The notes: a model not told the origin generated them from the letters alone. A DNA stretch of 64,000 bases from a bacterium SCSIO 12827 (GCA_024397995.1 CP073746.1:2294001-2358000); one strand, 5' to 3'; shown: positions 34,605-43,395, numbered from the stretch's first letter. Numbers and translations are program-made.

Positions 34605-35789
34605 TCAGCCCCGGGAACCGGGCGCGCCCGGCCCGCCGGCATAGATGCGCCCTTTCCAGCCGCCGCCCCGGCCCAGGGCGTGACGGCGGGCGGAATCGAC
34701 GGTCATCAGGGTGTAGAGGAATCCCGCCACGGGCAGCCCCAGCGCCGCCCAGGGCGGGCGCCCGTACAGGCGCAGGGTCGGGAAATAGGCGATGGCCATG
34801 GCGCACCACTCCACCGCCCCGACGGCCAGCATCGGCCAATTTCCGGCAACCAGCCCCCACAGCGCCGCCACCGGCGGCACCAGGTACAGCAACACCATCC
34901 CGGCGATGGTGCCCAGCAACATCAGGGGCGAATGGCCGAGTTGCTCATACGCCGTGCGCGCGACCATGCGCCACAATTCCCCCAATCCGTCGTATCGGCG
35001 CAGGCTCACCGTCTCGCGGCTGAGCCCCAGCCAAATCGCCCCCCTGGCCTTCAACAGCGCCGCCAGGGCGCAATCGTCGATCAGGCGGTCCTTGATCGCC
35101 TTGATCCCGCCGGCCGCATCCAGGGCGGCCCGCCGCACCAACATGCAGCCGCCCGCCGCCGCCGCCGTGCGCTTGACCGGATCGTTGACCCAGGGAAAGG
35201 GAAACAGCTTTTGGAAAAAGAACACGAAGGCCGGAATCAGCAGACGCTCCCACGGCGTCTCGCAGTTGAGGCGCACCATGAGGGAGACCAGATCACGGTT
35301 CTCCATCTCCGCCTTCTCGACCAGACGGCGCAGGTTGGCCGGGTCGTGGGCAATGTCGGCGTCGGTCAACAGAACATAGCGGGCTTCGGCTGCCGCCGCC
35401 CGCGCGGCCTCAAGCCCTTGATGAACAGCCCACAGCTTGCCCGACCAGCCCTCGGCCAGCGGCCGTCCGGTGACAAGGTGAAATCGGCCACCCCCGCCCG
35501 CCGCGTCAGCCGCCCCCCGGGCCAGGGCCGCCGTGCCGTCCGTCGAATTGTCGTCAACCACCACGACATCAAGGCGACCGGGATAATCCTGGGCGAACAG
35601 GGACGCCACGGTGCGGGCGATGCTGTCGGCTTCGTCACGGGCGGGGATGACGGCGGCGATGTCGGGCCAGCTTTCTTTGGGAGGCGTCTTGGCGGCGGGG
35701 CTCAGGTGTTGATCGGCGAACCAGAACCGCCCGCGGCAGAACAGGATTCCCGCCCAGACGGCGAGCGCCAGCAGGGCGGCCCCCGTCAT
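34605..35789 (-). CDS. hpnB: Hopanoid-associated glycosyltransferase HpnB
   Basis: The 394-residue membrane glycosyltransferase of GT-A fold has one N-terminal membrane segment (about 3-20) and a family 2 catalytic domain. Its motifs are IAAVIPARDEADSIARTV, VVVVDDNSTDGTA and YVLLTDADIAH with the metal-binding DxD. Several C-terminal membrane segments (about 270-360) follow. The acceptor is presumably the hopanoid side chain, but this has not been shown for the family in general. It lies between hpnC and hpnD, which is unusual only in order. The C-terminal tail is Gly/Arg-rich and ends in a low-complexity GGPGAPGSRG. Confidence 0.87.
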   Translation of the reverse strand: MTGAALLALAVWAGILFCRGRFWFADQHLSPAAKTPPKESWPDIAAVIPARDEADSIARTVASLFAQDYPGRLDVVVVDDNSTDGTAALARGAADAAGGGGRFHLVTGRPLAEGWSGKLWAVHQGLEAARAAAAEARYVLLTDADIAHDPANLRRLVEKAEMENRDLVSLMVRLNCETPWERLLIPAFVFFFQKLFPFPWVNDPVKRTAAAAGGCMLVRRAALDAAGGIKAIKDRLIDDCALAALLKARGAIWLGLSRETVSLRRYDGLGELWRMVARTAYEQLGHSPLMLLGTIAGMVLLYLVPPVAALWGLVAGNWPMLAVGAVEWCAMAIAYFPTLRLYGRPPWAALGLPVAGFLYTLMTVDSARRHALGRGGGWKGRIYAGGPGAPGSRG

Positions 35790-35799
35790 TTCCCGGACC

Positions 35800-36711
35800 T
35801 CATCGCCCGTGCAGACCGATCAGTGCGGCCAAGGCGCCCTTGGCACAGCACCAGGCATAGCCACCCTTGGTCAGCGCCACCCGCCCGGCCAGCGGGTCGC
35901 GACGGCGCAACAGGCCCGTGAGCCGGCGGGCGATTTCCCAAATGGCGGCGGCTTCCATCCCCAGTCGGCGGCTGTGCATGCCGGAGGATATGGGACGGGC
36001 TTCTTCCAACAGTATTTCGGTCGCATCGAGGCAGCGGTCGATCACGCGGCGCAGTGCCGGGGTACAGGCCGGACGGTCGAGGTCTTCCACTACCGCCCCC
36101 TCCGCGGCCAGCCAATCGCCGGGCAGGTACACCCGGTCCAGGCTGCGGTAGTCGTCCTGACAGTCCTGCAGATGATTGATGACCTGAAGCGCGTTGCACA
36201 GCGCATCCGACGGGCCGTAGCCCAAGGACGATCCACCGTGCAGGTCGATCAGGTAGCGGCCCACGGGGGCGGCGGACCGGATGCAGTAATGCATCAGGTC
36301 GTCCCAGTCCTGATAACTGCCCTTGACCGCGTCCTGCTTGAAGACGTCGATCAAATCCTGGCAATGGCGCGGTGTGATGTCGGTTTCCGCCAAACTGTCG
36401 CGCATGGCATGGGCGGTGGCGAATTCGGGATCGCCCGGATGCTGGCCCAATAACGCCGCTTCGAAACCGGCCAGGCGGCGGATCTTGGTGTCCGCGTCCA
36501 AGGCCGTGTTGTCGGCAATGTCGTCGATGGCGCGGGCGAAGCGGTAGAACCGCGCCACATGCGGGCGCAGGTCGGCCGGCAGCAGGAACGAGCCGACGGG
36601 GAAGTTTTCGTAAGCGGCGTCTTTGCCCGACGGCGTTTCCACGCCAGGGCCCGACGGCGTTTCCACGCCGGTGCCCGACGTCGGTTCAGGAGAATCGGTG
36701 GGCTGCCCCAT
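35800..36711 (-). CDS. hpnC: Hydroxysqualene synthase HpnC
   Basis: The 303-residue squalene/phytoene synthase family enzyme converts presqualene diphosphate to hydroxysqualene. Motifs: FARAIDDIADNTALD (first Asp-rich motif) and NHLQDCQDDYRSLDRVYLP (second). The first 30 residues are an extra Gly/Pro/Thr-rich segment formed by short tandem repeats in the DNA (36625-36687), encoding two GVETPSG-type units. The enzyme proper begins near ENFPVGSFLLP. The gene is 10 bases before hpnB, in the order mlaC-hpnC-hpnB-hpnD-hpnE-shc-hpnG. Confidence 0.9.
   Translation of the reverse strand: MGQPTDSPEPTSGTGVETPSGPGVETPSGKDAAYENFPVGSFLLPADLRPHVARFYRFARAIDDIADNTALDADTKIRRLAGFEAALLGQHPGDPEFATAHAMRDSLAETDITPRHCQDLIDVFKQDAVKGSYQDWDDLMHYCIRSAAPVGRYLIDLHGGSSLGYGPSDALCNALQVINHLQDCQDDYRSLDRVYLPGDWLAAEGAVVEDLDRPACTPALRRVIDRCLDATEILLEEARPISSGMHSRRLGMEAAAIWEIARRLTGLLRRRDPLAGRVALTKGGYAWCCAKGALAALIGLHGR
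36625..36687. repeat. 24-bp tandem repeat in the 5' end of hpnC
   Basis: Units at 36625-36648 and 36649-36672 differ at only two or three positions near the end, and a partial third copy runs to 36687. Being 24 bp, it keeps the frame and encodes an 8-residue repeat at the HpnC N-terminus. Confidence 0.8.
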
Positions 36712-36732
36712 GACCGGAAAACACCTTCACTC

Positions 36733-36779
36733 GGATCAGCCGGCCCCAGGATCAGGCCGACCCCAGGATCAGCCGGCGG
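36733..36779. repeat. 16-17 bp tandem repeat between hpnC and the mlaC-like gene
   Basis: Nearly three copies of a GGATCAGCCGGCCCCA-type unit run from the hpnC upstream region into the last codons of the mlaC-like gene. It is a short local expansion close to the hpnC repeat. No function is evident. Confidence 0.65.
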
Positions 36780-37395
36780 GCTTGGCCATTTCCCGCATTT
36801 TCTCCAGCAGGCTGTCGACGGAATTTCCGTTGTTCGAGATGACGGAATTGAATTCCTTCTGCTGGGTCAGGGCCATGGACAGGCCGTTCACGATGATGTC
36901 GACGATCTTGAAGATATGCTGACCGTCACGTTCGCCCACGCCGACACGCCAGCTGACTTCGACCGGCTGGCCGCCGGGGCGTTTCAGCATGGTATGGACG
37001 ATGAAGTCATTTTCCTGGCGCTTTTCGGCGCGGCTGATTTCCAAAGACTCACCGGAATAATCCTTGAAGCCGTCGACATAGCGTTCCAGCAGCATGTTCT
37101 CGAACAGGGTCAGGTATTCCTCACGCTGTTCCGGGGTGGCGCGGCGCCAGTGGCGGCCCAGCACCCATTTGCCGATGGATTTCACCGCGAAGAAGTCGTT
37201 CACCAGCGCGCGGAAACGTTCCTTGCGCACGTCGCGGGCGATGTCCTTCCCGGTCAGGGAACTGATCGCCGACGAGGCCATGGTGTTGACGAAGGTTTTG
37301 ACTTCGTCCGTCGTCACTTCGGCGCATACGGCCCGCGGCGCGAACGCCATCAGGGCGGTGGCCAGGAAAGCAGTAAGTATATGACGCCTTAGCAT
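36769..37395 (-). CDS. MlaC/Ttg2D-family periplasmic phospholipid-binding protein
   Basis: The 208-residue protein has a signal peptide (about 1-25, ending in Val-Cys-Ala). It shows the MlaC core: FRALVNDFFAVKSIGKWVLG, RRATPEQREEYLTLFENMLLERYVDGF, then VSWRVGVGERDGQHIFKIVDI, which forms the lipid pocket. It is closer to standard MlaC than the two HpnM-like proteins at 18837-20185. I chose ATG 37395 because it starts the signal peptide. As first gene of the hpn operon, 57 bases before hpnC, it is likely co-expressed with hopanoid synthesis and may carry hopanoids or phospholipids. Confidence 0.83.
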   Translation of the reverse strand: MLRRHILTAFLATALMAFAPRAVCAEVTTDEVKTFVNTMASSAISSLTGKDIARDVRKERFRALVNDFFAVKSIGKWVLGRHWRRATPEQREEYLTLFENMLLERYVDGFKDYSGESLEISRAEKRQENDFIVHTMLKRPGGQPVEVSWRVGVGERDGQHIFKIVDIIVNGLSMALTQQKEFNSVISNNGNSVDSLLEKMREMAKPAG

Positions 37396-37578
37396 TGGAA
37401 TCGTCTCCTCCAGGCGCGTTGCATACACCGGGCCATGCGGTAAGTTCAAGTGCCGCATGGATCAATAAAAGTTCATCTGATTGACATCAGACCAATATGA
37501 TAAAATTGATGGAATCCCAGAACAGCATCGCCCCAGGCCCCATTCAGTGGACCAGATTCAGTTTACAGGAACCTGACC

Positions 37579-38127
37579 ATGACGAAAAATCCTCTCTCAG
37601 AAGCCCTTGAAACGTATCTTGATTTGGGCCGCCGCCCATACACCGAGGTGGTGTCGCAGTTGGAACACGCGCTGCAATGCGCCTGGCTGGCGGAGCAGGA
37701 ATCGGGTGATGGAGATCTGGTCGCCGCGGCCTTTCTGCACGACATCGGCCACATGATGCAGAAACACGGCCAGGCGGCCGCCGACCGCGGCATCAACGAC
37801 AAGCACGAGGACATCGCCCGCGGCTGGGCCGCCCGCCATTTTAACGCCCGCGTGGCCCAGGCCGTCGGCCTGCATGTCGAGGCCAAGCGCTATCTCTGCG
37901 CCACACAGCCGGGCTATTTCGACACCCTGTCCCCGGCCTCGGTCAAATCCCTGGAATTACAGGGCGGGCCGATGAACGCGGACGAGGTCAAGGCCTTCGA
38001 GGCCCTGCCCTATTACGAAGATGCCGTGAAGGTCCGCGAATGGGACGACCGGGCCAAGATCGCCGGCCTGGAGACGCCGGACATCGACCACTTCCGCCCC
38101 TACATGGAAAGCGCCCTTGCGGCGTAA
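37579..38127 (+). CDS. HD-domain oxygenase of the PhnZ/TmpB type
   Basis: The 182-residue HD protein shows YTEVVSQLEHALQCAWLAEQ at 21-40, close to the signature of PhnZ-like mixed-valence di-iron oxygenases. Likely metal ligands are H30, H54-D55 (FLHDIGH), H76, H99 and D157. Their spacing agrees, within one residue, with the PhnZ ligands I recall (34, 58/59, 80, 104, 161). PhnZ cleaves the C-P bond of a hydroxylated aminophosphonate made by a PhyH-type partner, PhnY. A PhyH-family gene is at 24629-25387, not adjacent. A plain phosphohydrolase is the alternative. The gene is divergent from the mlaC-hpn operon. A TTGACA at 37481 with an AT-rich stretch downstream may be part of its promoter. 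Confidence 0.75.
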   Translation: MTKNPLSEALETYLDLGRRPYTEVVSQLEHALQCAWLAEQESGDGDLVAAAFLHDIGHMMQKHGQAAADRGINDKHEDIARGWAARHFNARVAQAVGLHVEAKRYLCATQPGYFDTLSPASVKSLELQGGPMNADEVKAFEALPYYEDAVKVREWDDRAKIAGLETPDIDHFRPYMESALAA

Positions 38128-38145
38128 TCCCGACCGCCCAGATTG

Positions 38146-39450
38146 CTAAAACCGGTCCGCCCGGAACGGCGTCAGGTCCACGTTCGGCGCCTCGCCCTTC
38201 AACAGCCGCGCGATCACGCGCCCCGTCGCCGGGCCGCAGGTCAGGCCCACGTGCTGATGGCCGAAGGCATGGAACAGCCCCGGTACCGTCGTTGAGGGGC
38301 CAACCACGGGCAGGCTGTCCGGCAGGGTCGGGCGGAAGCCCATCCACTGCGTCGACACCTCCGTCTTCACGCCGGGCAGCAACTTGGGCACCAGGTCGGT
38401 CATGACCTTTACCCGGGCGTAATCGGGCGGCGGCTCCAGCCCCGCCAGTTCGACTGTGCCGGCCAGGCGCAGCCCCATCTCCATGGGCGAGGCATAGAAT
38501 GCGCGGGCCTTCCAGCCGACGGCGTGGTTCACCTGCACCCCCGGGTCGGCCAGAATGGCGTGGTAGCCGCGCTCGGTCCCCAGCGGGATTTTCTCACCCA
38601 GCAGGGCCGCCAGCTTGTGGGAAAAGGCCCCGGCGGCCAAAACAATCCGGTCCGCCTCGATGGTTCCCTCCGGCGTCTCGATCCGGAACCCGCCGTCGGG
38701 CTTCCGGACAAGCCCCCGCACCTCGCCCTGTTTCAGGGTGCCGCCGCGCTTAACAAAAGCCTCGGCCAGGACCTTGGTCAGGCGGCCCGGGTTGGTCGTG
38801 GTGCCGCCGCCGAGCAAGGCATGGGCCCATTTGAAATCGGGGCCGAGCGCCGGTTCCAGATCCGTCAGTTCCTTGCGGTCCAGGGCCTGATACTTGATGC
38901 CGTAGGTCGCGCGGAACGCCAGGTCGATCTCCGCCTTCTTGAAATCGCTCTCGTTGTCATAGACCTGCAGCACCGGGTCGCGGCGCACCAGTTCGGGCGC
39001 CCCGGCCTCCGCCGCCAAGGCCCCATAGGCGTCGGAGCAGCCGATGGTCAGATGGCGCAGGGCATCGGCGGCGCGGCGTTGGTGCGAGACGCTGGCGAAG
39101 CGCAGCATGCGCAGCAGCCAGGGCAGGATATGCGGCAGCCGCGACCAGCGGATGGTCAAGGGCCCCTTGGGATCCAGCAGGTAGCCCGGCACATTGCGCA
39201 GGACTTCCGGCCCGAAGGTCGGCACGAACGACCATTCCGCCAGGATGCCGGCATTGCCGAAGGAGCACGCCTCGCCGGGTTCGATGCGGTCGATCAGGGT
39301 GACCTTGAACCCCTCCTTCACCGCCGCCAGGGCGCAGTTGACGCCGACGATGCCGGCGCCGATGACGCAGACCGTGGTTTCCCCCGGCGTGCCGCCTTGC
39401 GGGACGCTTTTGGAATTCTCGGGCTTGGGTTGAGAAATTGTCGCGGTCAT
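38146..39450 (-). CDS. FAD-dependent D-amino acid dehydrogenase-like oxidoreductase
   Basis: The 434-residue DAO-family flavoprotein has VCVIGAGIVGVNCALAAVKEG and TLIDRIEPGEACSFGNAG near the N-terminus, the latter typical of DadA. The C-terminus has QWMGFRPTLPDSLPVVGP and FHAFGHQHVGLTCGPATGR. Such enzymes oxidise D-amino acids or related amines and pass electrons to the respiratory chain. I chose ATG 39450; the longer frame adds 19 unlikely residues. It is convergent with the PhnZ-like gene and divergent from the FAD-linked oxidase. The substrate is not known. Confidence 0.83.
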   Translation of the reverse strand: MTATISQPKPENSKSVPQGGTPGETTVCVIGAGIVGVNCALAAVKEGFKVTLIDRIEPGEACSFGNAGILAEWSFVPTFGPEVLRNVPGYLLDPKGPLTIRWSRLPHILPWLLRMLRFASVSHQRRAADALRHLTIGCSDAYGALAAEAGAPELVRRDPVLQVYDNESDFKKAEIDLAFRATYGIKYQALDRKELTDLEPALGPDFKWAHALLGGGTTTNPGRLTKVLAEAFVKRGGTLKQGEVRGLVRKPDGGFRIETPEGTIEADRIVLAAGAFSHKLAALLGEKIPLGTERGYHAILADPGVQVNHAVGWKARAFYASPMEMGLRLAGTVELAGLEPPPDYARVKVMTDLVPKLLPGVKTEVSTQWMGFRPTLPDSLPVVGPSTTVPGLFHAFGHQHVGLTCGPATGRVIARLLKGEAPNVDLTPFRADRF

Positions 39451-39540
39451 GGACGGGGCTCCGGCTTGTCGTTGGGCGGCCTTCGTGCCAAATATGACCT
39501 GAAACACCCCCAGTGACCATCGCCTTCAAGGAAAACGATC

Positions 39541-40968
39541 ATGGCCGACGGCGCCCATATGCCCCCCCTTCCCGAACCCGTACGCCAGGCGTTGAAAGCC
39601 GCCGTGGGCGACAAGGGCTGGTACGAGACCGAGGCCGACATGGCCCCCTATCTGGCGGAGGAGCGCAATTACTACCACGGCGAAAGCCCCCTGGTGCTGC
39701 GCCCGGCCAATACGGACGAGGTTTCCAAGATCGTCACGATCTGCGCCGAACACGGCGTGACCATCACCCCCCAGGGCGGCAATACGGGCCTGTGCGGCGG
39801 GGCGGTCGCCCAGGGCGGCGTGCTGATCAACATGGGCCGCATGAATGCCGTGCGCGAGATCGACCCCGTCAACGCGACCATGACGGTCGAAGCCGGCTGC
39901 ATCCTCAAGGATATCCAGGACAAGGCCGAGGCCGCCGGCCTCCTGTTCCCCCTGTCGCTGGCCGCCGAGGGGACCTGCCAGATCGGCGGGAACCTGTCGA
40001 CCAACGCCGGCGGCATTCAGGTGCTGCGCTACGGCAACGCGCGGGACCTGGTGCTGGGGCTGGAGGTCGTCACATCCGACGGCCGCGTGTGGAACGGGCT
40101 GCGCGGCATCCGCAAGAACAACACGGGCTATGACCTGAAGCATGTCTTCATGGGGGCGGAAGGCACGCTCGGCACCATCACCGCCGCCGTCCTGAAACTG
40201 TTCCCCCGCCCGGCGGAAACGACGACGGCCCTGGTCGCCGCCAACGCGCCGGCCGACCTGTCGAACCTGCTCAACCGCCTGAAACGCGCCACGGGCGATC
40301 AGGTCACCAGTTTCGAATACATCTGCCGCGCGCCGCTGGATGCGGTGTTCGAACACATCCCCAACACCCAGGACCCCATGCAGCAGAAGTACGAGCATTA
40401 TGCGCTCGTCGAAATGGCATCGGGGCAGAAGGGCGTGATCCGCGACCTGGCCGAGGAAGCCCTGGGCGAAGCCTTCGAAGCGGAAGAGATCATCGACGCC
40501 GTGCTGGCCGAAAGCGGCGATCAGGCGGCCAAGCTCTGGAACCTGCGGGAATCCATCCCCGAAGCGCTCAAGCATTGCGGCCCCTCGGCCAAGCACGACA
40601 TTTCCGTGCCCGTCTCCAAGATCCCCGAGTTCCTCGCCAAGGCCGACCCCCATGTGCAGGCGGCGATCCCCGGCTGCACCATCATGGCCTTCGGCCACAT
40701 GGGCGACGGCAACCTGCACTACAACCTGGTGATGCCCAAGGACACGACCCCGGAAGACGCCGAACGCCTGCGCCACGAAGTGCCCCCGGGCGTCCACGAC
40801 ATCGCCGATAGCCTCGGCGCCTCATTCTCCGCCGAACACGGCATCGGGCTGCTCAAGGTACACGAGATGGACCGCTACAAGACGGACGTGGAGAAACACC
40901 TGCTCCGCAGCATCAAAGCCGCGCTCGACCCCAAGGGCATCATGAATCCGGGGAAGGTGGTGCCTTAG
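39541..40968 (+). CDS. FAD-linked 2-hydroxyacid dehydrogenase (GlcD/D2HGDH family)
   Basis: The 475-residue vanillyl-alcohol-oxidase-fold flavoprotein has the FAD-binding segment VTITPQGGNTGLCGGAV and EGTCQIGGNLSTNAGG at about 75-160. The C-terminal half has CTIMAFGHMGDGNLHYNLV, with a metal-binding His pair, and FSAEHGIGLLK. These match D-lactate, glycolate and D-2-hydroxyglutarate dehydrogenases, and the length fits the single-subunit D2HGDH type. An internal ATG at 39559 could also start it. It lies divergently from the D-amino acid dehydrogenase-like gene, so both may act on the same class of D-substrates. Confidence 0.85.
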   Translation: MADGAHMPPLPEPVRQALKAAVGDKGWYETEADMAPYLAEERNYYHGESPLVLRPANTDEVSKIVTICAEHGVTITPQGGNTGLCGGAVAQGGVLINMGRMNAVREIDPVNATMTVEAGCILKDIQDKAEAAGLLFPLSLAAEGTCQIGGNLSTNAGGIQVLRYGNARDLVLGLEVVTSDGRVWNGLRGIRKNNTGYDLKHVFMGAEGTLGTITAAVLKLFPRPAETTTALVAANAPADLSNLLNRLKRATGDQVTSFEYICRAPLDAVFEHIPNTQDPMQQKYEHYALVEMASGQKGVIRDLAEEALGEAFEAEEIIDAVLAESGDQAAKLWNLRESIPEALKHCGPSAKHDISVPVSKIPEFLAKADPHVQAAIPGCTIMAFGHMGDGNLHYNLVMPKDTTPEDAERLRHEVPPGVHDIADSLGASFSAEHGIGLLKVHEMDRYKTDVEKHLLRSIKAALDPKGIMNPGKVVP

Positions 40969-41064
40969 CCAATTGATGTTTATTGCCTGTCTCCCAGGCT
41001 TGGCATCCTAGTTGTCGAAAGCATTCTAAAATATTAGTATTTTCATATGCTTAATCTTCAATTC

Positions 41065-41639
41065 ATGGCAGACGTCATTGAATCGATTGCATGGCCAGCA
41101 ACCGTCATCGGCATAGTTTTTTTCTCCGGGGGCATCTCCGAGAGCTCTTGCGGGAGCTATCTACATTTCGTTATGGCGACTTCGAGTTAGACTTTGGACG
41201 TAAGGTTCGGGACCTAGAGAGCAGAGCCAAAAACGCGGGCCTGAACATCCCCTCAAAGCCTACACCTAGCAGCCATTCACTTAATGCAGCCCAGATTGTT
41301 TCAGAGTCCCTACGCCTTGCGATCGACTTTCCTGCAGCAGCAGTCGGTGTCGCCTGGACTGCCGTTGAGCATGAGTTATTGAATGCCGTCGAGAGATTAT
41401 CTCTAGCCGTAGATTCTCCTGCTAATTATTCCCCATATGGATGCATTAAAATGTTGGTCCAATCTGGGCACTTGAACAACAACACCGCTGAATTATTAGG
41501 CCAAATGAGACAGTTACGAAATAAAGCAGTACATCCAGCAGCTTCTCGTAGCCAAATTTCACCTGAAGAGGCCAGAGAGTTTATCGCCCTAACGGAGGGC
41601 ATCATCAATAAGCTCAAGAGCCTTGAAAAAGAAAAATAG
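41065..41639 (+). CDS. Membrane-anchored HEPN-like protein, frameshifted at a T7 run
   Basis: Two overlapping frames appear to form one gene. The first starts at ATG 41065 (or 41047) and encodes MADVIESIAWPATVIGIVFF, a membrane anchor, then stops at 41190. The second covers most of the region to 41639 and reads GHLRELLRELSTFRYGDFEL onward. They join if the ribosome slips back one base at T-TTT-TTC (41118-41124), which is aligned with the zero-frame codons, giving 191 residues. An eighth T would do the same. The C-terminal half has LRNKAVHPAA, matching the R-x4-H motif of HEPN ribonucleases, near the related DUF4145 style. The gene is clearly AT-richer than its neighbours and borders a parDE locus, so it is probably acquired. 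A defence or toxin role is only a possibility. Read from 41091 alone it gives 182 residues. Confidence 0.6.
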
Positions 41640-41709
41640 AAACTCACGACAAGATCGACAAATAATCTATACGGCAGATCGGTGCACTCTGCGTTGGCTA
41701 CTTGTGCAT

Positions 41710-41997
41710 TTACCCCAACTGCGCCACATCCTCGCGTCCAAGAATGCGCATAACCTCAACCATGCCATCGCCTTGCCGATAATAGATGGAATGAGCGCCG
41801 TAGACGCTGCGCCGATAGCCGGGGCGGATATGATCGACGGCTGCATAAAGGGTGGGATCGTCAGCGATCCGATCGAACAGCGCGATCAGGCCGTCGAAGT
41901 AACGGTCGGCCTGAGCCAATCCGAATTCTGTGATCCCCCGGCGGTAAAGACGCGCCAAGTCATCCTCGGCGGCTCGGCTGAGCCTATAGTCCGCCAT
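41710..41997 (-). CDS. parE: ParE/RelE-family toxin
   Basis: The 95-residue protein has the ParE fold signature: YRLSRAAEDDLARLYRRG at the N-terminus, AVDHIRPGYRRSVYGAHSIYYR in the middle, and VMRILGREDVAQ at the end. ParE toxins poison DNA gyrase; related RelE toxins cut mRNA. The gene overlaps the end of parD by 14 bases in the usual antitoxin-first order. It looks complete. Confidence 0.88.
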   Translation of the reverse strand: MADYRLSRAAEDDLARLYRRGITEFGLAQADRYFDGLIALFDRIADDPTLYAAVDHIRPGYRRSVYGAHSIYYRQGDGMVEVMRILGREDVAQLG

Positions 41998-42241
41998 CTT
42001 CCTTGAGATCAGCGAGAACCGCGCGGCGAATGTCCGCCGGTGACTTGTCGCTCATGCCACCGCTTTCCGCCTCGATCAGCGCTGCCCGGATGCGCGCGAT
42101 CTCGTCGGCGCGCGTCTGCTTTTCCCGGATAGCTTCGCGGATCAGTTCACTGTCCGTGGCGTAATTGCCACTGGCGAGTTGCCCCTGTATCCAAGCTTCC
42201 TGCTGGTCGGTGACCGTGATGCTTTTCTTGACCATGGACAT
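41984..42241 (-). CDS. parD: ParD-family antitoxin
   Basis: The 85-residue protein begins MSMVKKSITVTDQQEAWIQG, the ribbon of a ribbon-helix-helix DNA-binding domain. It continues ASGNYATDSELIREAIREKQ and a C-terminal toxin-binding helix. It neutralises ParE and normally represses its own promoter. Start is ATG 42241 with GGGAG upstream; ATG 42235 is an alternative. A 19-bp perfect palindrome at 42277-42295 upstream is the probable operator. The first part of this gene lies inside the 1154-bp tandem duplication. Confidence 0.88.
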   Translation of the reverse strand: MSMVKKSITVTDQQEAWIQGQLASGNYATDSELIREAIREKQTRADEIARIRAALIEAESGGMSDKSPADIRRAVLADLKEDGGL

Positions 42242-42276
42242 GGCCCAACACTCCCATGACGTACAGGCATCGAATG

Positions 42277-42295
42277 AGTAGGATATTATCCTACT
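42277..42295. promoter_or_regulatory. parD operator palindrome
   Basis: AGTAGGATA, one T, then TATCCTACT: a perfect inverted repeat with 9-base arms, 36 bases before the parD start. Ribbon-helix-helix antitoxins bind such sites to autoregulate. An identical copy lies 1154 bases away at 43431-43449. Confidence 0.7.
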
Positions 42296-42335
42296 ACATC
42301 TTGTAACCGTGAGAAAGCACAGCGCGGCCGGAAAA

Positions 42336-43328
42336 TTAAGCCGCCGCGCGGGCCTCAAGGTCCGCCAGCAGCTTGTCCGCTACCTCGACGCCCTCGGCAT
42401 TCGCCTTGGCGCGGTTGGCCCAGCGGTCGACGCCGGGGAGCCAGGCGCCGTCCTGCTCGGTGATGGCCTGAACCAGGGTGCCGATGCGTTCGATGAAGCG
42501 GTTGTCGGCGGTTTCCTCGTCCTCGTGGGCGAAGGCCGAGGGGTCGATCAGGATGAAGAACTGGCCGACCTTGGGCGGCTCGCCGTCGGCGGCGAAGAAG
42601 CTGGAGGCTTCGAAGCCGTGGTTGGAGCCGGTGAGCGTCGCCGCCAGGATTTCCACCATCAGCACCAGGGCCGCGCCCTTGGCGTCGCCCATGGGGATCA
42701 TCATGCCGCCGTCGAGGGCTTCCTTGGCGTCGGTGGTCGGCTTGCCGTGCTTGTCCGTGGACCAACCCTCGGGGATCGGCTCGCCCTTGTTGGCGGCCAT
42801 CATGATCTTGCCGCGGGCGACCTTGCTGAGCGCCAGATCGACCAGGATGGGGTCGCCCCAGTCCGTGCCGTCGGCGTTGCGCCGCGGGCAGGCGAAGGCG
42901 ATGGGGTTGGTGCCGTAAAGGGCGCGGTTGCCGTTCCACGGTGCGATGGCCGCCGGGGCGTTGAGGAAGCCCATGGCGATCAGGCCCTTGCGGGCGGCCG
43001 CTTCGACCGGGTGGCCGCCGACGCCGCCGTGGTGGGAATTGCCGATGGCCAGGCCGACAATGCCCGCTTCCTGGGCCAGCGTGATGGCCCGGCCCAGGCC
43101 CAGATGAATGGCCGGATAGGCGTAGCCGCCGTTGGCGTCGACCCGCAGGGCCGCCGTCGCCGTCTGTTCCAGGCGGGCGATGGCATGGCCGTCGACCTTG
43201 CCCGACTTGGCCTGGTCGGCGTAGCTCGGCACCCGCGACAGGCCGTGGGACGGAACACCGTCGGCTTCGGCCTGAACCAGGGCGCGGACGACATGGGCCG
43301 CGTTGTTTTCCGACACATTCGAATTCAG
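42336..43328 (-). pseudogene. Truncated comC copy, missing its N-terminus
   Basis: This copy matches the intact gene at 43490-44533 over nearly its whole length, but the first 17 or so codons are replaced at 43328 by antisense-oriented parD upstream sequence. The frame stays open into that sequence up to an ATG at 43424, which would add about 30 unrelated residues (beginning MPVRHGSVGPCP). A fusion protein could be made from the duplicated parD promoter. The remaining sequence has no stops and differs from the intact copy by few residue changes (for example HGKPTT against HGNPTT), so decay is recent or selection continues. The missing helix is part of the family fold, so activity is doubtful. 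Confidence 0.8.
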
Positions 43329-43395
43329 CGAGTTGCCCCTGTATCCAAGCTTCCTGCTGGTCGGTGACCGTGATGCTTTTCTTGACCATGGACAT
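43329..43395 (-). pseudogene. parD 5' fragment in the duplicated unit
   Basis: Copy of the first 22 codons of parD (from the ATG at 43395), identical to the intact gene, then cut at the duplication junction. Translation would run out of frame into the truncated comC. It cannot encode a functional antitoxin but keeps the start region and the operator upstream. Confidence 0.85.

Larger units (their letters stand above)
42175..43328. repeat. Tandem duplication unit 1 (1154 bp)
   Basis: This unit and the next (43329-44482) repeat with a period of 1154 bp. It holds the parD 5' part, its operator and upstream region, and comC lacking its first 17 codons or so. The ends of the two units match exactly as far as I compared them. 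The middle differs at scattered positions, mostly synonymous in comC. At the junction (43328/43329) comC sequence AATTCAG meets parD sequence CGAGTTG, with only a shared G. Confidence 0.93.

Noticed and set aside
33357-35921. 854-codon open frame on the forward strand
   Set aside because: It is antisense to hpnE, hpnD and hpnB, which have clear family motifs. It is rich in Arg, Gln and Gly as expected for a GC-rich shadow frame, with no domain.
36733-36779. Repeats here as a CRISPR array
   Set aside because: Units are 16-17 bp with no unique spacers, so it is a simple tandem repeat.
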